Assembly: GCF_001431045.1 (NCBI RefSeq)
Contig: NZ_BCLE01000032.1
Span: 1-64,000, forward strand
Length of the DNA: 64,000 nucleotides
Direction of reading: 5' to 3'
Origin: Streptococcus orisasini
Lineage (GTDB): Bacteria > Bacillota > Bacilli > Lactobacillales > Streptococcaceae
Numbering within the stretch: the first letter of the stretch is position 1; every line of letters starts with the position of its first letter. The position numbers were made by a program, and so were the translations under genes. A model generated the notes under the pieces. The model was given only the letters and a program-made list of their open reading frames with translations. It was not told the DNA's origin and made no database searches. Of the stretch, positions 35,449 through 42,544 are shown piece after piece.

Positions 35449-36447
35449 ATGATGTGGTCATTTATCCAAGATCAGATCCTCGGTATGAAATGGCTGAACA
35501 GCCTTGTTGGCAAAATCCTGTCATCACTCGGCCTTGACTTAGAGTCAAGACTGGGAGGGAGTTTACAATTTTTTATTTATGATGTCATCAAGATCACCAT
35601 TCTTTTATGTGTCCTGATTTTTATTATTTCCTATATTCAAAGCTACTTTCCGCCAGAGCGCAGCCGAAAGATTTTAAGCCGCTTTGACGGTCTGACAGCA
35701 AATATTATCTCTGCCCTGCTGGGAACGGTAACCCCCTTTTGCTCCTGCTCCTCCATTCCTCTTTTCATGGGATTTTCAAGTGCCGGTCTGCCGGTCGGTG
35801 TGACCTTTTCCTTTTTAATTTCATCACCGATGGTTGATTTGGGGAGCTTAATTTTGCTGATGAGTATTTTTGGCGGTAAAATCGCTGTTATCTATGTTAT
35901 TTTGGGCTTAGTAATTGCTGTTGTTGGCGGATCTATTATTGAAAAACTGGGGATGGAAAAATACGTTGAGGATTTCGTCAAAAATGCTCAGGCTATTCAT
36001 TTAGAGGCAGAAAGCTTAGCATGGTCTGACAGGCTGTCTTTTGCTAAAGAACAGGTTGCCGACACCTTTAAGAAAGTCTTTCCTTATATTCTGGCTGGTG
36101 TTGGCATTGGGGCTCTTATCCACAATTGGATACCGGAACATTGGGTCACTCAGGTGCTCGGCAGCCACAATCCTTTAAGCGTTATCCTTGCAACACTGAT
36201 TGGTATTCCCATGTACGCGGATATTTTCGGCTCTATTCCGATTGCTGAAGCCCTGCTGAGTAAAGGTGCTCAGCTGGGAACGGTATTATCTTTTATGATG
36301 GCTGTCACCACTTTAAGTCTGCCATCGCTCATCATGTTAAAAAAGGCTGTCAAGCCTCAGCTCTTAGCCGTTTTTATCCTGATTTGCACTGTCGGTATCA
36401 TTTTAGTAGGGTATGCTTTTAATATCCTGCAGGCATTTATATTTTAG
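35449..36447 (+). CDS. DUF318/ArsP-type membrane permease
   Basis: A 332-residue membrane protein with about eight to ten hydrophobic segments. The family motif TPFCSCSSIPLFMGFSSAGLP holds the three-cysteine cluster of DUF318 (ArsP_1), and the second half repeats the theme without cysteines (PMYADIFGSIPIAEAL). ArsP relatives export trivalent organoarsenicals. GGAGG at 35440 serves ATG 35449 or, with better spacing, ATG 35452. The operon with ArsR and a CxxC thioredoxin-like protein fits metalloid export; the exact substrate is inferred. Confidence 0.87.
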   Translation: MMWSFIQDQILGMKWLNSLVGKILSSLGLDLESRLGGSLQFFIYDVIKITILLCVLIFIISYIQSYFPPERSRKILSRFDGLTANIISALLGTVTPFCSCSSIPLFMGFSSAGLPVGVTFSFLISSPMVDLGSLILLMSIFGGKIAVIYVILGLVIAVVGGSIIEKLGMEKYVEDFVKNAQAIHLEAESLAWSDRLSFAKEQVADTFKKVFPYILAGVGIGALIHNWIPEHWVTQVLGSHNPLSVILATLIGIPMYADIFGSIPIAEALLSKGAQLGTVLSFMMAVTTLSLPSLIMLKKAVKPQLLAVFILICTVGIILVGYAFNILQAFIF

Positions 36448-36458
36448 GAGGTATTAGG

Positions 36459-36767
36459 ATGTCACTATTTGGAAAAAAAGAAAGTCAAAGTCTTAACAAG
36501 ACTGCCCCTGCAGGAAGCGATTCTGTTGTTTTTAAGGTGCTGGGGTCCGGCTGTAAGAAATGCCAAACTTTAGAAGCTAATGTCAAGCAAGCTTGTGAGG
36601 AAACTGCGCTCAAAGCTGTTGTCGAACATGTCAAAGATTTCAGCCAAATTGCTAGCTATGGGGTTATGTCTACACCGGCTCTTGTTCTAAACGAAGAAGT
36701 CGTTTCTGCTGGTAAGGTCTTGTCTGCCGAGGACGTGAAGGCCATTATTCGGGAGAAATTATCATGA
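36459..36767 (+). CDS. Thioredoxin-like small redox protein
   Basis: A 102-residue protein of the 'redox-active disulfide protein 2' family. A polar N-terminal extension of about 22 residues is followed by VVFKVLGSGCKKCQTLEANVKQA with the redox pair Cys32/Cys35, and by the cis-Pro loop MSTPALVLNEEVV. It is commonly encoded beside DUF318 permeases, where it may deliver electrons or keep metalloids reduced. It ends in an ATGA overlap with a broken arsC gene. Confidence 0.88.
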   Translation: MSLFGKKESQSLNKTAPAGSDSVVFKVLGSGCKKCQTLEANVKQACEETALKAVVEHVKDFSQIASYGVMSTPALVLNEEVVSAGKVLSAEDVKAIIREKLS

Positions 36768-36904
36768 TTTCAAAGCCCAAGGTTGCCTTTGTCTGCGTGC
36801 ACAATTCCTGCAGAAGCCAGATGACCGAAACCCTGTTCCATTATTCAGATATTTTTGAGGCCTATTCAGCAGGGATACAGACAAAATTAAAACAGCTTAG
36901 GTAA
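36764..36904 (+). pseudogene. Truncated arsenate reductase (thioredoxin-type ArsC)
   Basis: A 46-codon remnant. MISKPKVAFVCVHNSCRSQM carries the LMW-phosphatase-type P-loop (Cys11, Cys16-Arg17), and TLFHYSDIFEAYSAGIQ is the expected next segment. At about residue 39 homology ends and an unrelated terminator follows, so roughly the last 70% of the enzyme, including the later redox cysteines, is missing. It is translationally coupled to the thioredoxin-like gene. Confidence 0.85.
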
Positions 36905-36926
36905 AATTTATCTAGAGCTGTTTTTT
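36889..36926 (+). terminator. Terminator at the broken arsC end
   Basis: AAAACAGCT / AGCTGTTTT with a following T run. The stop codon of the arsC remnant lies in the loop. Confidence 0.78.
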
Positions 36927-36962
36927 GTTGTTAATGTCCCCTTCTAACTGGCTAATACGAGG

Positions 36963-36999
36963 CTTTATTTAATCCCTAGAAATCTGCTAATAAACCGCA
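36963..36999. repeat. 37-bp direct repeat, left copy
   Basis: Identical over 37 bp to 39864-39900, in the same orientation. Similarity continues at about 74% for another 31 bp to the right, and weaker similarity is visible to the left. The two copies flank the TetR/glycosyltransferase/phosphatase module. Confidence 0.92.
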
Positions 37000-37030
37000 A
37001 GAGCAGCACAAACCAAGTCAAGAAAACAGG
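36965..37030 (-). pseudogene. 3'-end remnant of a membrane protein gene
   Basis: The last 21 codons and stop of a gene related to the membrane protein at 39866-40495. The remnant ends RFISRFLGIK, identical to the intact protein, and the 11 residues before that differ at several conservative positions. The rest of the gene is missing; the TetR stop follows 24 bp away. Confidence 0.8.
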
Positions 37031-37053
37031 CAAGGCGCATGCTTTTTCGACAC

Positions 37054-37617
37054 TTATTTCTCTCCTGCTTTCTCTAGCAGACTAACTAAATCATAAGTCT
37101 CCTCGATGAATTGTTCACGGCTATAATTTTTTTGTGATAAAAACCACTCAATCATGGCAATAAGTCCAGCAATTCGGATGTGGATGGTAAAATCTTTTGA
37201 GTTGCCAATTTCCTCAGAAAAGACGCTATCGTTCTCTGTTAAAAATACTTTGAGTACTTTGCGTATCGAACGAATGGCAAAGGGATAATTCGTTTCATTG
37301 AATAAGCGTTTGAAAAAGATGGTATTTTCCTGAAGATAATCATAAAGCTTACCCAAACTAACAAGAAATACATCTTGCTGGCTAAGGGATTGTATCAAGT
37401 CAATATCACTGACAATTGGCAGCAGACTTAGCAGATAAGCATCTAAAAGGGCATACTTATCCTCAAAATGTAAATAAAAGGTTGAACGATTGATGTCAGC
37501 TAGGTTGCTAATATCATTGATGGTTATTTCGGTAAAATCTTTTTCTAAAAGTAAGTTTGCAAATGCTTCATATATAGACTTTTGTGTTCGTTTGAAGCGA
37601 CGATCTTGTTTATTCAT
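37054..37617 (-). CDS. TetR-family regulator (divergent from the glycosyltransferase)
   Basis: A 187-residue TetR protein. The N-terminal helix-turn-helix region reads RTQKSIYEAFANLLLEKDFTEITINDISNLADINRSTFYLHFEDKYALLDAYL. The C-terminal ligand domain (about residues 75-180) is of the 'TetR_C' type found in streptococcal stress regulators. The start is ATG 37617 (MNKQDRRFKRT), because a frame reaching 37779 would run into the divergent gene. The 120-bp gap to the glycosyltransferase must hold both promoters, so it probably controls that gene. Confidence 0.87.
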   Translation of the reverse strand: MNKQDRRFKRTQKSIYEAFANLLLEKDFTEITINDISNLADINRSTFYLHFEDKYALLDAYLLSLLPIVSDIDLIQSLSQQDVFLVSLGKLYDYLQENTIFFKRLFNETNYPFAIRSIRKVLKVFLTENDSVFSEEIGNSKDFTIHIRIAGLIAMIEWFLSQKNYSREQFIEETYDLVSLLEKAGEK

Positions 37618-37737
37618 TGGTGACTTTCTAGACAATATTAAATATGTGTTGATTATACAACAAATAGGGATTTTTGCCCATTGTTTCCTCGTTTTCATCT
37701 GATAAACTGAAAGCATTAAGAAACTGGAGGAAAAACG

Positions 37738-38919
37738 ATGAAACGTATTATCTTTATGGGAGTTCCCGCATTTGGTCACACCAATCCGACCTTATTTGTG
37801 GTCCAAAAATTAGTTGAAAACGGACATCAGGTTCGCTACTATACCGTCTCAAATTTCAAAGAAAGCTTAGAAAAACTTGGTGCTGAGGTGATTTGCTACG
37901 ATGAGAAAATGGCTTATATGACGGTTGAACATGTCAATCAGCCCACTCACAATCAAAAAAATCATTTTTCCGCCCTTTTAGCCATCGTTTCAGAAGCTAT
38001 TGAAGATATCCGAAATACCTATCTTGAAGAGATTAGAGTTTGGCAGCCTGATGTTATTGTCGGTGACTCCCTTGCCCTGTGGGCCTCGGTTATTGCTGAT
38101 AACCTAGATGTTCCATACGTTTCCTACAATACGCATTTCGCTTTTAACGAATATACACCGACCATGTTAAGCGATTCTTCTTTCAAAGACAACTTTAAAA
38201 TGCTTTTACACTTGCCTGAAATGATGGCAAATTACCATAAAATAAAAAGGCTTGGCTATCCAAGCAAGCACGTCACTGATCTCGCTTTAACCAGAACCGA
38301 CTGTCCTGTTATTGTAACAACATCACAAAATTTTCAGCCTGCTGGTGCTAGCTTTTGCGAAACGATTCACTTTGTCGGACCGGTTATTCGAGAAAGCACC
38401 GCAGTTTGGAAGAAGTCTAATCGCCCGCTTGTTTATATTTCATTGGGGACTGTTAATAACCAAGCGAGCGACTTCTATCGTCACTGTTTTACAGCTTTAG
38501 GGAATAAGGAGTTCGACGTCCTCTTATCTGTTGGGGCCAAAACAGATATAAACTCATTAGGACAGATTCCTCAAAATTTCCAAGTCGCTCATTCGTTTGA
38601 TCAAATAGCTGTGCTAAAGTCAGCTGATGTTTTCCTCACTCATTGCGGCTTAAACAGTACTAGCGAGGCACTCTATTACGAGGTTCCCCTCCTTGTTTTT
38701 CCGCAAACAATTGAACAAAATATGGTTGCTGAACAGGTTCTTGCAGCTGGTGCCGGTTTCAAACTTGAAAGCTACGCCCCTACGGCCATAGCTCAAGGCA
38801 TTGAGGAAGTCCTTTATCATGCTAATTATAAGAAACAAGCCAGCAAAGTAGCACAAGATTTTAGAGCTAGCGGTGGTGTTGAAGCCGCTATGCAAATTAT
38901 TCTAAATCCCAAACAATAA
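37738..38919 (+). CDS. GT1-family glycosyltransferase (MGT/YjiC-like)
   Basis: A 393-residue GT-B enzyme. The N-terminal acceptor domain starts KRIIFMGVPAFGHTNPTLFVVQKL with the His of HTNP as candidate base. The C-terminal nucleotide-sugar domain has RPLVYISLGTVNN, VAHSFDQIAVLKSADVFLTHCGLNSTSEALYYEVPLLVFPQTIEQNMVAEQV, the HCG-x-N-S/T-x-E signature. Homologues glycosylate macrolides and other small hydrophobic molecules; resistance or a tailoring step are both possible. GGAGG lies just before the ATG. It is followed by a phosphatase after 15 bp and controlled by the divergent TetR. Confidence 0.88.
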   Translation: MKRIIFMGVPAFGHTNPTLFVVQKLVENGHQVRYYTVSNFKESLEKLGAEVICYDEKMAYMTVEHVNQPTHNQKNHFSALLAIVSEAIEDIRNTYLEEIRVWQPDVIVGDSLALWASVIADNLDVPYVSYNTHFAFNEYTPTMLSDSSFKDNFKMLLHLPEMMANYHKIKRLGYPSKHVTDLALTRTDCPVIVTTSQNFQPAGASFCETIHFVGPVIRESTAVWKKSNRPLVYISLGTVNNQASDFYRHCFTALGNKEFDVLLSVGAKTDINSLGQIPQNFQVAHSFDQIAVLKSADVFLTHCGLNSTSEALYYEVPLLVFPQTIEQNMVAEQVLAAGAGFKLESYAPTAIAQGIEEVLYHANYKKQASKVAQDFRASGGVEAAMQIILNPKQ

Positions 38920-38934
38920 TGGAGTGAATAGCCT

Positions 38935-39750
38935 ATGAGCAAGACAGACAGAACAATCAAAAATTCAGGTCAAGAAATTGTCTGCGCTAGCATCAAAAAC
39001 CTACGTGATTTAGGTGGTTACAGAACCGTTGATGGAAAAACGGTCAAACACCATCTCCTTTTCAGAGGACCTGTCTTAGCAAATCTCTCTCAAGAGGCTC
39101 AAGCAAGAATAGATAGCTTACAGCTCAAACAAATTTTAGATTTAAGGTCAGAGCAGGAAGCCATGCAAATGCCCGATTATATTCCGAAAGAATGTTCTTA
39201 TGTGAGACACTGTGCCAGTGTCATCAACGGAGTTGAAATCGACCTATCTCCAGAAGCATTAAAAAACAATATTTTCAAAAACCCTTGGAATTTTATCCGC
39301 TTGCTAAAAAACTCTTTCAATCAAACCAGTTATAATGACATGGTCTTTTCAAATCCAGCCTTCTATGAGCTCTTTCAATTACTAGAAAATCAACAAGTAC
39401 CGCTTTACTTTCATTGTACAGCCGGAAAAGACAGAACTGGTCTGGCAGCACTTCTCATCTTATTGGCATTAGGCGTAACCAAAGAACAGGCTTTAGATGA
39501 TTTCGAATTGACAAATCATTACTATGCGAAGAAGATTAAAGCAGCACAAGAAAAACATCAATTACTGTGTTGTTTTTCCAAAAAAGCAAGGCTACTTATC
39601 CAGTCAAGTGAAGGGGTAACTAGACTAGCTGCAGAACATGCTCTGCAAGCTATTTTAGACAAATACGCTTCCTTTGAAAACTACTTTTATCAAGAATTTG
39701 GTCTAGATGAAACAAGGTTGGAACAACTTAGACAAAATTATACCGCTTAA
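38935..39750 (+). CDS. Tyrosine-protein phosphatase (Y_phosphatase3 family)
   Basis: A 271-residue enzyme. It begins with the family's NLRDLGGYRTVDGKTVKHHLLFRG block, then LQLKQILDLRSEQEA. The P-loop is HCTAGKDRTG, with catalytic Cys161 and Arg167. A C-terminal helical segment follows. GGAGTGAA upstream of ATG 38935. Such proteins dephosphorylate tyrosine or lipid phosphates. Its pairing with a glycosyltransferase is unusual; joint action on a phosphorylated or glycosylated metabolite is speculation. Confidence 0.88.
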   Translation: MSKTDRTIKNSGQEIVCASIKNLRDLGGYRTVDGKTVKHHLLFRGPVLANLSQEAQARIDSLQLKQILDLRSEQEAMQMPDYIPKECSYVRHCASVINGVEIDLSPEALKNNIFKNPWNFIRLLKNSFNQTSYNDMVFSNPAFYELFQLLENQQVPLYFHCTAGKDRTGLAALLILLALGVTKEQALDDFELTNHYYAKKIKAAQEKHQLLCCFSKKARLLIQSSEGVTRLAAEHALQAILDKYASFENYFYQEFGLDETRLEQLRQNYTA

Positions 39751-39758
39751 CGTATTTT

Positions 39759-39821
39759 AAAATCATACAGCGCCTCTAAGAATAGGCAAAAAGTCCATCT
39801 TTTGAGGTGCTGTATGATTTA
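39759..39821 (+). terminator. Terminator after the phosphatase gene
   Basis: AAATCATACAGCGCCTC / GAGGTGCTGTATGATTT form a 17-bp stem with one G-T pair and a loop of about 27 nt. Confidence 0.75.
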
Positions 39822-39863
39822 TCCCAAAAGACTTCCTACTCCATCTAACTAGGTCATATAAAA

Positions 39864-39900
39864 CTTTATTTAATCCCTAGAAATCTGCTAATAAACCGCA
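39864..39900. repeat. 37-bp direct repeat, right copy
   Basis: Matches 36963-36999 exactly. It contains the stop and last codons of the membrane protein gene that starts at 40495. Confidence 0.92.
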
Positions 39901-40495
39901 AAAACAACATAAACCAAATCAAGAGTGCAGGAATAATGATAAAGATAGTCTCAAATGGCAGTAACCAAGGATAGGCCATGACAAGCTGCGATAGTGCGAC
40001 AAGTATCCCCGTAACTAAAATGAGCTTGGATTTTTTAGACAGCGAGAAACTGATGGTCACAATAAGCACAGACAGCGCTAGGGAAGCCATGTGAACTGCT
40101 GCCACCATAGATGAGATGACCAGTTTAGCAATGGTATCATCTAAAACCATATGATAGACTGGGTAAACAAGCCTTCCTGAAAATAGAGAAGTTAAAACTA
40201 AAGCCATAGCAAGGATAATGATCAAACTGCTGCCAATACTTTTAACCAGTAGGCATTTGACATAGGCCAATAAGAGATGACTAGAGATGAGCAGAAAAAC
40301 CGCAGAGAAGATGGCTGCTTCAGAAATAACCGCAAAGGCTGTGCCATGTTTTTCTACCCATAATACGAGTTCAGAAGAGGTTGATAAATCTTGCGTTATG
40401 GACATCAGAAAGTAATAAATGACTGAAATGAATAAAGCAAAGCCCCAAAGCGAGCAAAATAGCAAGTATTTTTCTATTTTTCCCTTGTTTTTCAT
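39866..40495 (-). CDS. Six-helix membrane protein of the TetR-controlled operon
   Basis: A 209-residue integral membrane protein with about six hydrophobic segments and a short basic tail (FLRFISRFLGIK). No recognised catalytic or transport motif; family not identified. It is the last gene of a minus-strand operon after a membrane-anchored flavin reductase-like protein, 58 bp away, and a small membrane protein. A membrane partner in electron transfer is a reasonable guess only. Its 3' end is duplicated at 36963-37030. Confidence 0.75.
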   Translation of the reverse strand: MKNKGKIEKYLLFCSLWGFALFISVIYYFLMSITQDLSTSSELVLWVEKHGTAFAVISEAAIFSAVFLLISSHLLLAYVKCLLVKSIGSSLIIILAMALVLTSLFSGRLVYPVYHMVLDDTIAKLVISSMVAAVHMASLALSVLIVTISFSLSKKSKLILVTGILVALSQLVMAYPWLLPFETIFIIIPALLIWFMLFLRFISRFLGIK

Positions 40496-40553
40496 TTCGC
40501 CTTTCCCTCCATGATATGCTCTATCAAAACAAGTTCATTTCACAAAGCACTCA

Positions 40554-41318
40554 CTATTTCAAACCATTAAACTTTTCTGTTTTCAGCTGCTTTATGTCAA
40601 TCCCCTTATCCGCAAGAAACTTTTTCATAGCCTCAACATCATCAGGCTGACCAGCTAAGAGATAGGTGGCTTTGTTGCCGTACTTATCTACTGCTTTCTT
40701 CAAGCTTTCTTTACTTTGGGAAAGGCTGGCGCTGCTGTCGTAGGTCAGCTTGCTGTCTTGTTGATCCAGCCGATACAATTCTTTATCAAAGACCGTCACT
40801 CCCTTATCCAAATGGTTGAGGATAAGGTCACGTTTACCGACCCACTCTTTAACGATTGGCCTCATCGCTGCAATACCAACATCAGAGGCAAAGCAGACAA
40901 ACGGTGAATCATCATTTTGAATCTTTAAGGTGGACTCCAGCCAACTCACCTCAACCTTGCTGCCAACTGGCAAACTGGTCAAGGTTTTCTTAAAAGTACT
41001 GCTGCTATTATGCGTCAGAATGAGAATCTCATTGTCATCAGGATTGGAAGCAATAGTCAGCCAGCGACTCTTTTGAGCGCTTTCTTTGACTTCAGGTAAA
41101 GTAATCTTAGCGTAAGAACCAGCTTTCCAAGTCATATTCTTGGGTTTCGTCAGATGAATGAAATAAAGATCGCTGCTGGGATTTTCAATGGATTTGACAG
41201 TCAGAGTTTGACTGCGGCCCAAGTAGCTAATCACTCCCCAAGTTATCAGACAGCCAAGAAGTCCCACTGCAAGAATTGATAGAATAATCGTTAACATTTC
41301 AGAAGGTCCTTTCTTCAT
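40554..41318 (-). CDS. Membrane-anchored ferredoxin/flavin reductase-like protein
   Basis: A 254-residue protein. One N-terminal membrane segment (about residues 8-32) is followed by an FNR-like fold: TWKAGSYAKITLP, RWLTIASNPDDNEIL (flavin-binding R-x-[YFL]-[ST] variant), FKKTLTSLPVGSKVEV, then FVCFASDVGIAAMRPIV as the NAD(P)H-binding glycine segment and a C-terminal TYLLAGQPDDVEAMKKFL. No iron-sulphur motif. AAGGAG precedes ATG 41318; ATG 41297 is an alternative. Probably passes electrons from NAD(P)H to a membrane partner (inference). Confidence 0.82.
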   Translation of the reverse strand: MKKGPSEMLTIILSILAVGLLGCLITWGVISYLGRSQTLTVKSIENPSSDLYFIHLTKPKNMTWKAGSYAKITLPEVKESAQKSRWLTIASNPDDNEILILTHNSSSTFKKTLTSLPVGSKVEVSWLESTLKIQNDDSPFVCFASDVGIAAMRPIVKEWVGKRDLILNHLDKGVTVFDKELYRLDQQDSKLTYDSSASLSQSKESLKKAVDKYGNKATYLLAGQPDDVEAMKKFLADKGIDIKQLKTEKFNGLK

Positions 41319-41332
41319 TTATTTTCTCCTTA

Positions 41333-41656
41333 TTATTGCCAAAATTTAAGCGATAGCCAAGCCGCCAAAGCAAGGACAGGAACAAAACCAATTACCTTAA
41401 TGATTAAGTCCGTATCCGGCAGGCTGTAAATATAAAGCATGGTAGCTGCTGCCGCCAGCCAAATCCCTAAAACTTTGCAAATTGCAGGCAAGTCCGCAAT
41501 CATGCAAAGCCCGATAGCTACGAGCAGCAAACCGCCTGTCACAAAAGACATAAAGTCAGGGCTTGAAAAATTGATTGGCTGTAAAGTCGCTCCCCAAATC
41601 ACCACCAAAAGCCCAATCACAGCCAAGGCTGCTCCAAAAATACCTAGTCCATTCAT
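41333..41656 (-). CDS. Small four-helix membrane protein
   Basis: A 107-residue hydrophobic protein with four segments, from MNGLGIFGAALAVIGLLVVIWG to LAAWLSLKFWQ. ATG 41656 has GGAGG seven nt upstream; ATG 41680 in the same frame also has AGGAG and cannot be excluded. First gene of the three-gene operon whose promoter region contains the TetR operator at 41743-41778. No family recognised. Confidence 0.75.
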   Translation of the reverse strand: MNGLGIFGAALAVIGLLVVIWGATLQPINFSSPDFMSFVTGGLLLVAIGLCMIADLPAICKVLGIWLAAAATMLYIYSLPDTDLIIKVIGFVPVLALAAWLSLKFWQ

Positions 41657-41742
41657 TTCTTTGCCTCCATTTTTAGTCATGATTTTTTCTCCTTTTATTT
41701 TAAATTTGAGTAACCTCTAAAACCTGTTTGCTTAGGACTTTT

Positions 41743-41778
41743 CGACTGAATGAACAAAAATATTTATTCATTCAGTCG
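41743..41778. promoter_or_regulatory. TetR operator before the membrane redox operon
   Basis: 12-bp arms CGACTGAATGAA and TTCATTCAGTCG around a 12-bp spacer. The core TGAATGAA-N12-TTCATTCA is the same as at 42397-42432. The long stem may also act as a terminator for the TetR gene. Confidence 0.75.
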
Positions 41779-41807
41779 CTTTTAAAAAAATAAAGAATTC
41801 CTATTCT

Positions 41808-42377
41808 TTATTTAAAAAGTCCTTTGACAAAATAAGTAGCCAAAATTTCAATGGTCTGACTGACATTAGAAAAATCCTTTTCAGTGATATGAGTGTCCAT
41901 ATAGTAGAAAAGCTGATAAACCTGCAGCACCTCTTGGATTTTCTCTTGAGAATAGCCTTCTGCCAGCATGCGATTAGTAAAGGTTTCCACTAAAAACTGA
42001 TGAAAGGGATTATCAGACTTGCCTTTTTCTGAAGCATAATAGCTGTGCAGCTCATCAGAGATGGCGGGATTATACCATTCTGTCAGAATCTTATTGGATG
42101 AAATAAGGCTGCGCGACTGCCCAAAAATCTGACCAATGAGTTCAACCGCGTCTCCTTCCCAATCAATCTCATCCATCATAGCTTGGCGCACGCGGTTATT
42201 CTCATCAATATAAACATCCAGAAAAATAGCTTCCTTGCTGTCATAGTAATTATAGAAAGTCCCAGCTGCCACTCCGGCTTTTTTAGTAATTTCAGAAATG
42301 CCTGTAGCCTTGTAGCCTTTTTTCGAAAAGATCTCACAGGCAGCTGTCTTTAAGGCTTGTTTTTTGTTTGTCAACAT
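41808..42377 (-). CDS. TetR-family regulator
   Basis: A 189-residue TetR/AcrR regulator. The helix-turn-helix region is KQALKTAACEIFSKKGYKATGISEITKKAGVAAGTFYNYYDSKEAIFLDVY. The ligand domain has VELIGQIFGQSRSLISSNKILTEWYNPAISDELHSYYASEKG and a C-terminal helix bundle. The start is ATG 42377 (MLTNKKQ), eight nt after AAGGA; the frame to 42398 is not needed. A matching operator upstream of its own gene and of the next operon shows that it represses both (inference). Confidence 0.88.
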   Translation of the reverse strand: MLTNKKQALKTAACEIFSKKGYKATGISEITKKAGVAAGTFYNYYDSKEAIFLDVYIDENNRVRQAMMDEIDWEGDAVELIGQIFGQSRSLISSNKILTEWYNPAISDELHSYYASEKGKSDNPFHQFLVETFTNRMLAEGYSQEKIQEVLQVYQLFYYMDTHITEKDFSNVSQTIEILATYFVKGLFK

Positions 42378-42396
42378 CAACACCATCCTTCTTAGC

Positions 42397-42432
42397 AATA
42401 TGAATGAATTTTAACTTCTATTCATTCATATT
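42397..42432. promoter_or_regulatory. TetR operator before its own gene
   Basis: 12-bp arms AATATGAATGAA and TTCATTCATATT, 12-bp spacer; same core and spacing as at 41743-41778. Autorepression is likely. Confidence 0.78.
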
Positions 42433-42544
42433 TTACAATCTTTTTTTCTGCCTGTCAAGCCAAGGATCAAAGTTAAACGCCTTATCGCTTTAAAGAGCAG
42501 AAAAGAAAGCGGAACAGATTTCCATTGCAGTTAACAATGGCGTT

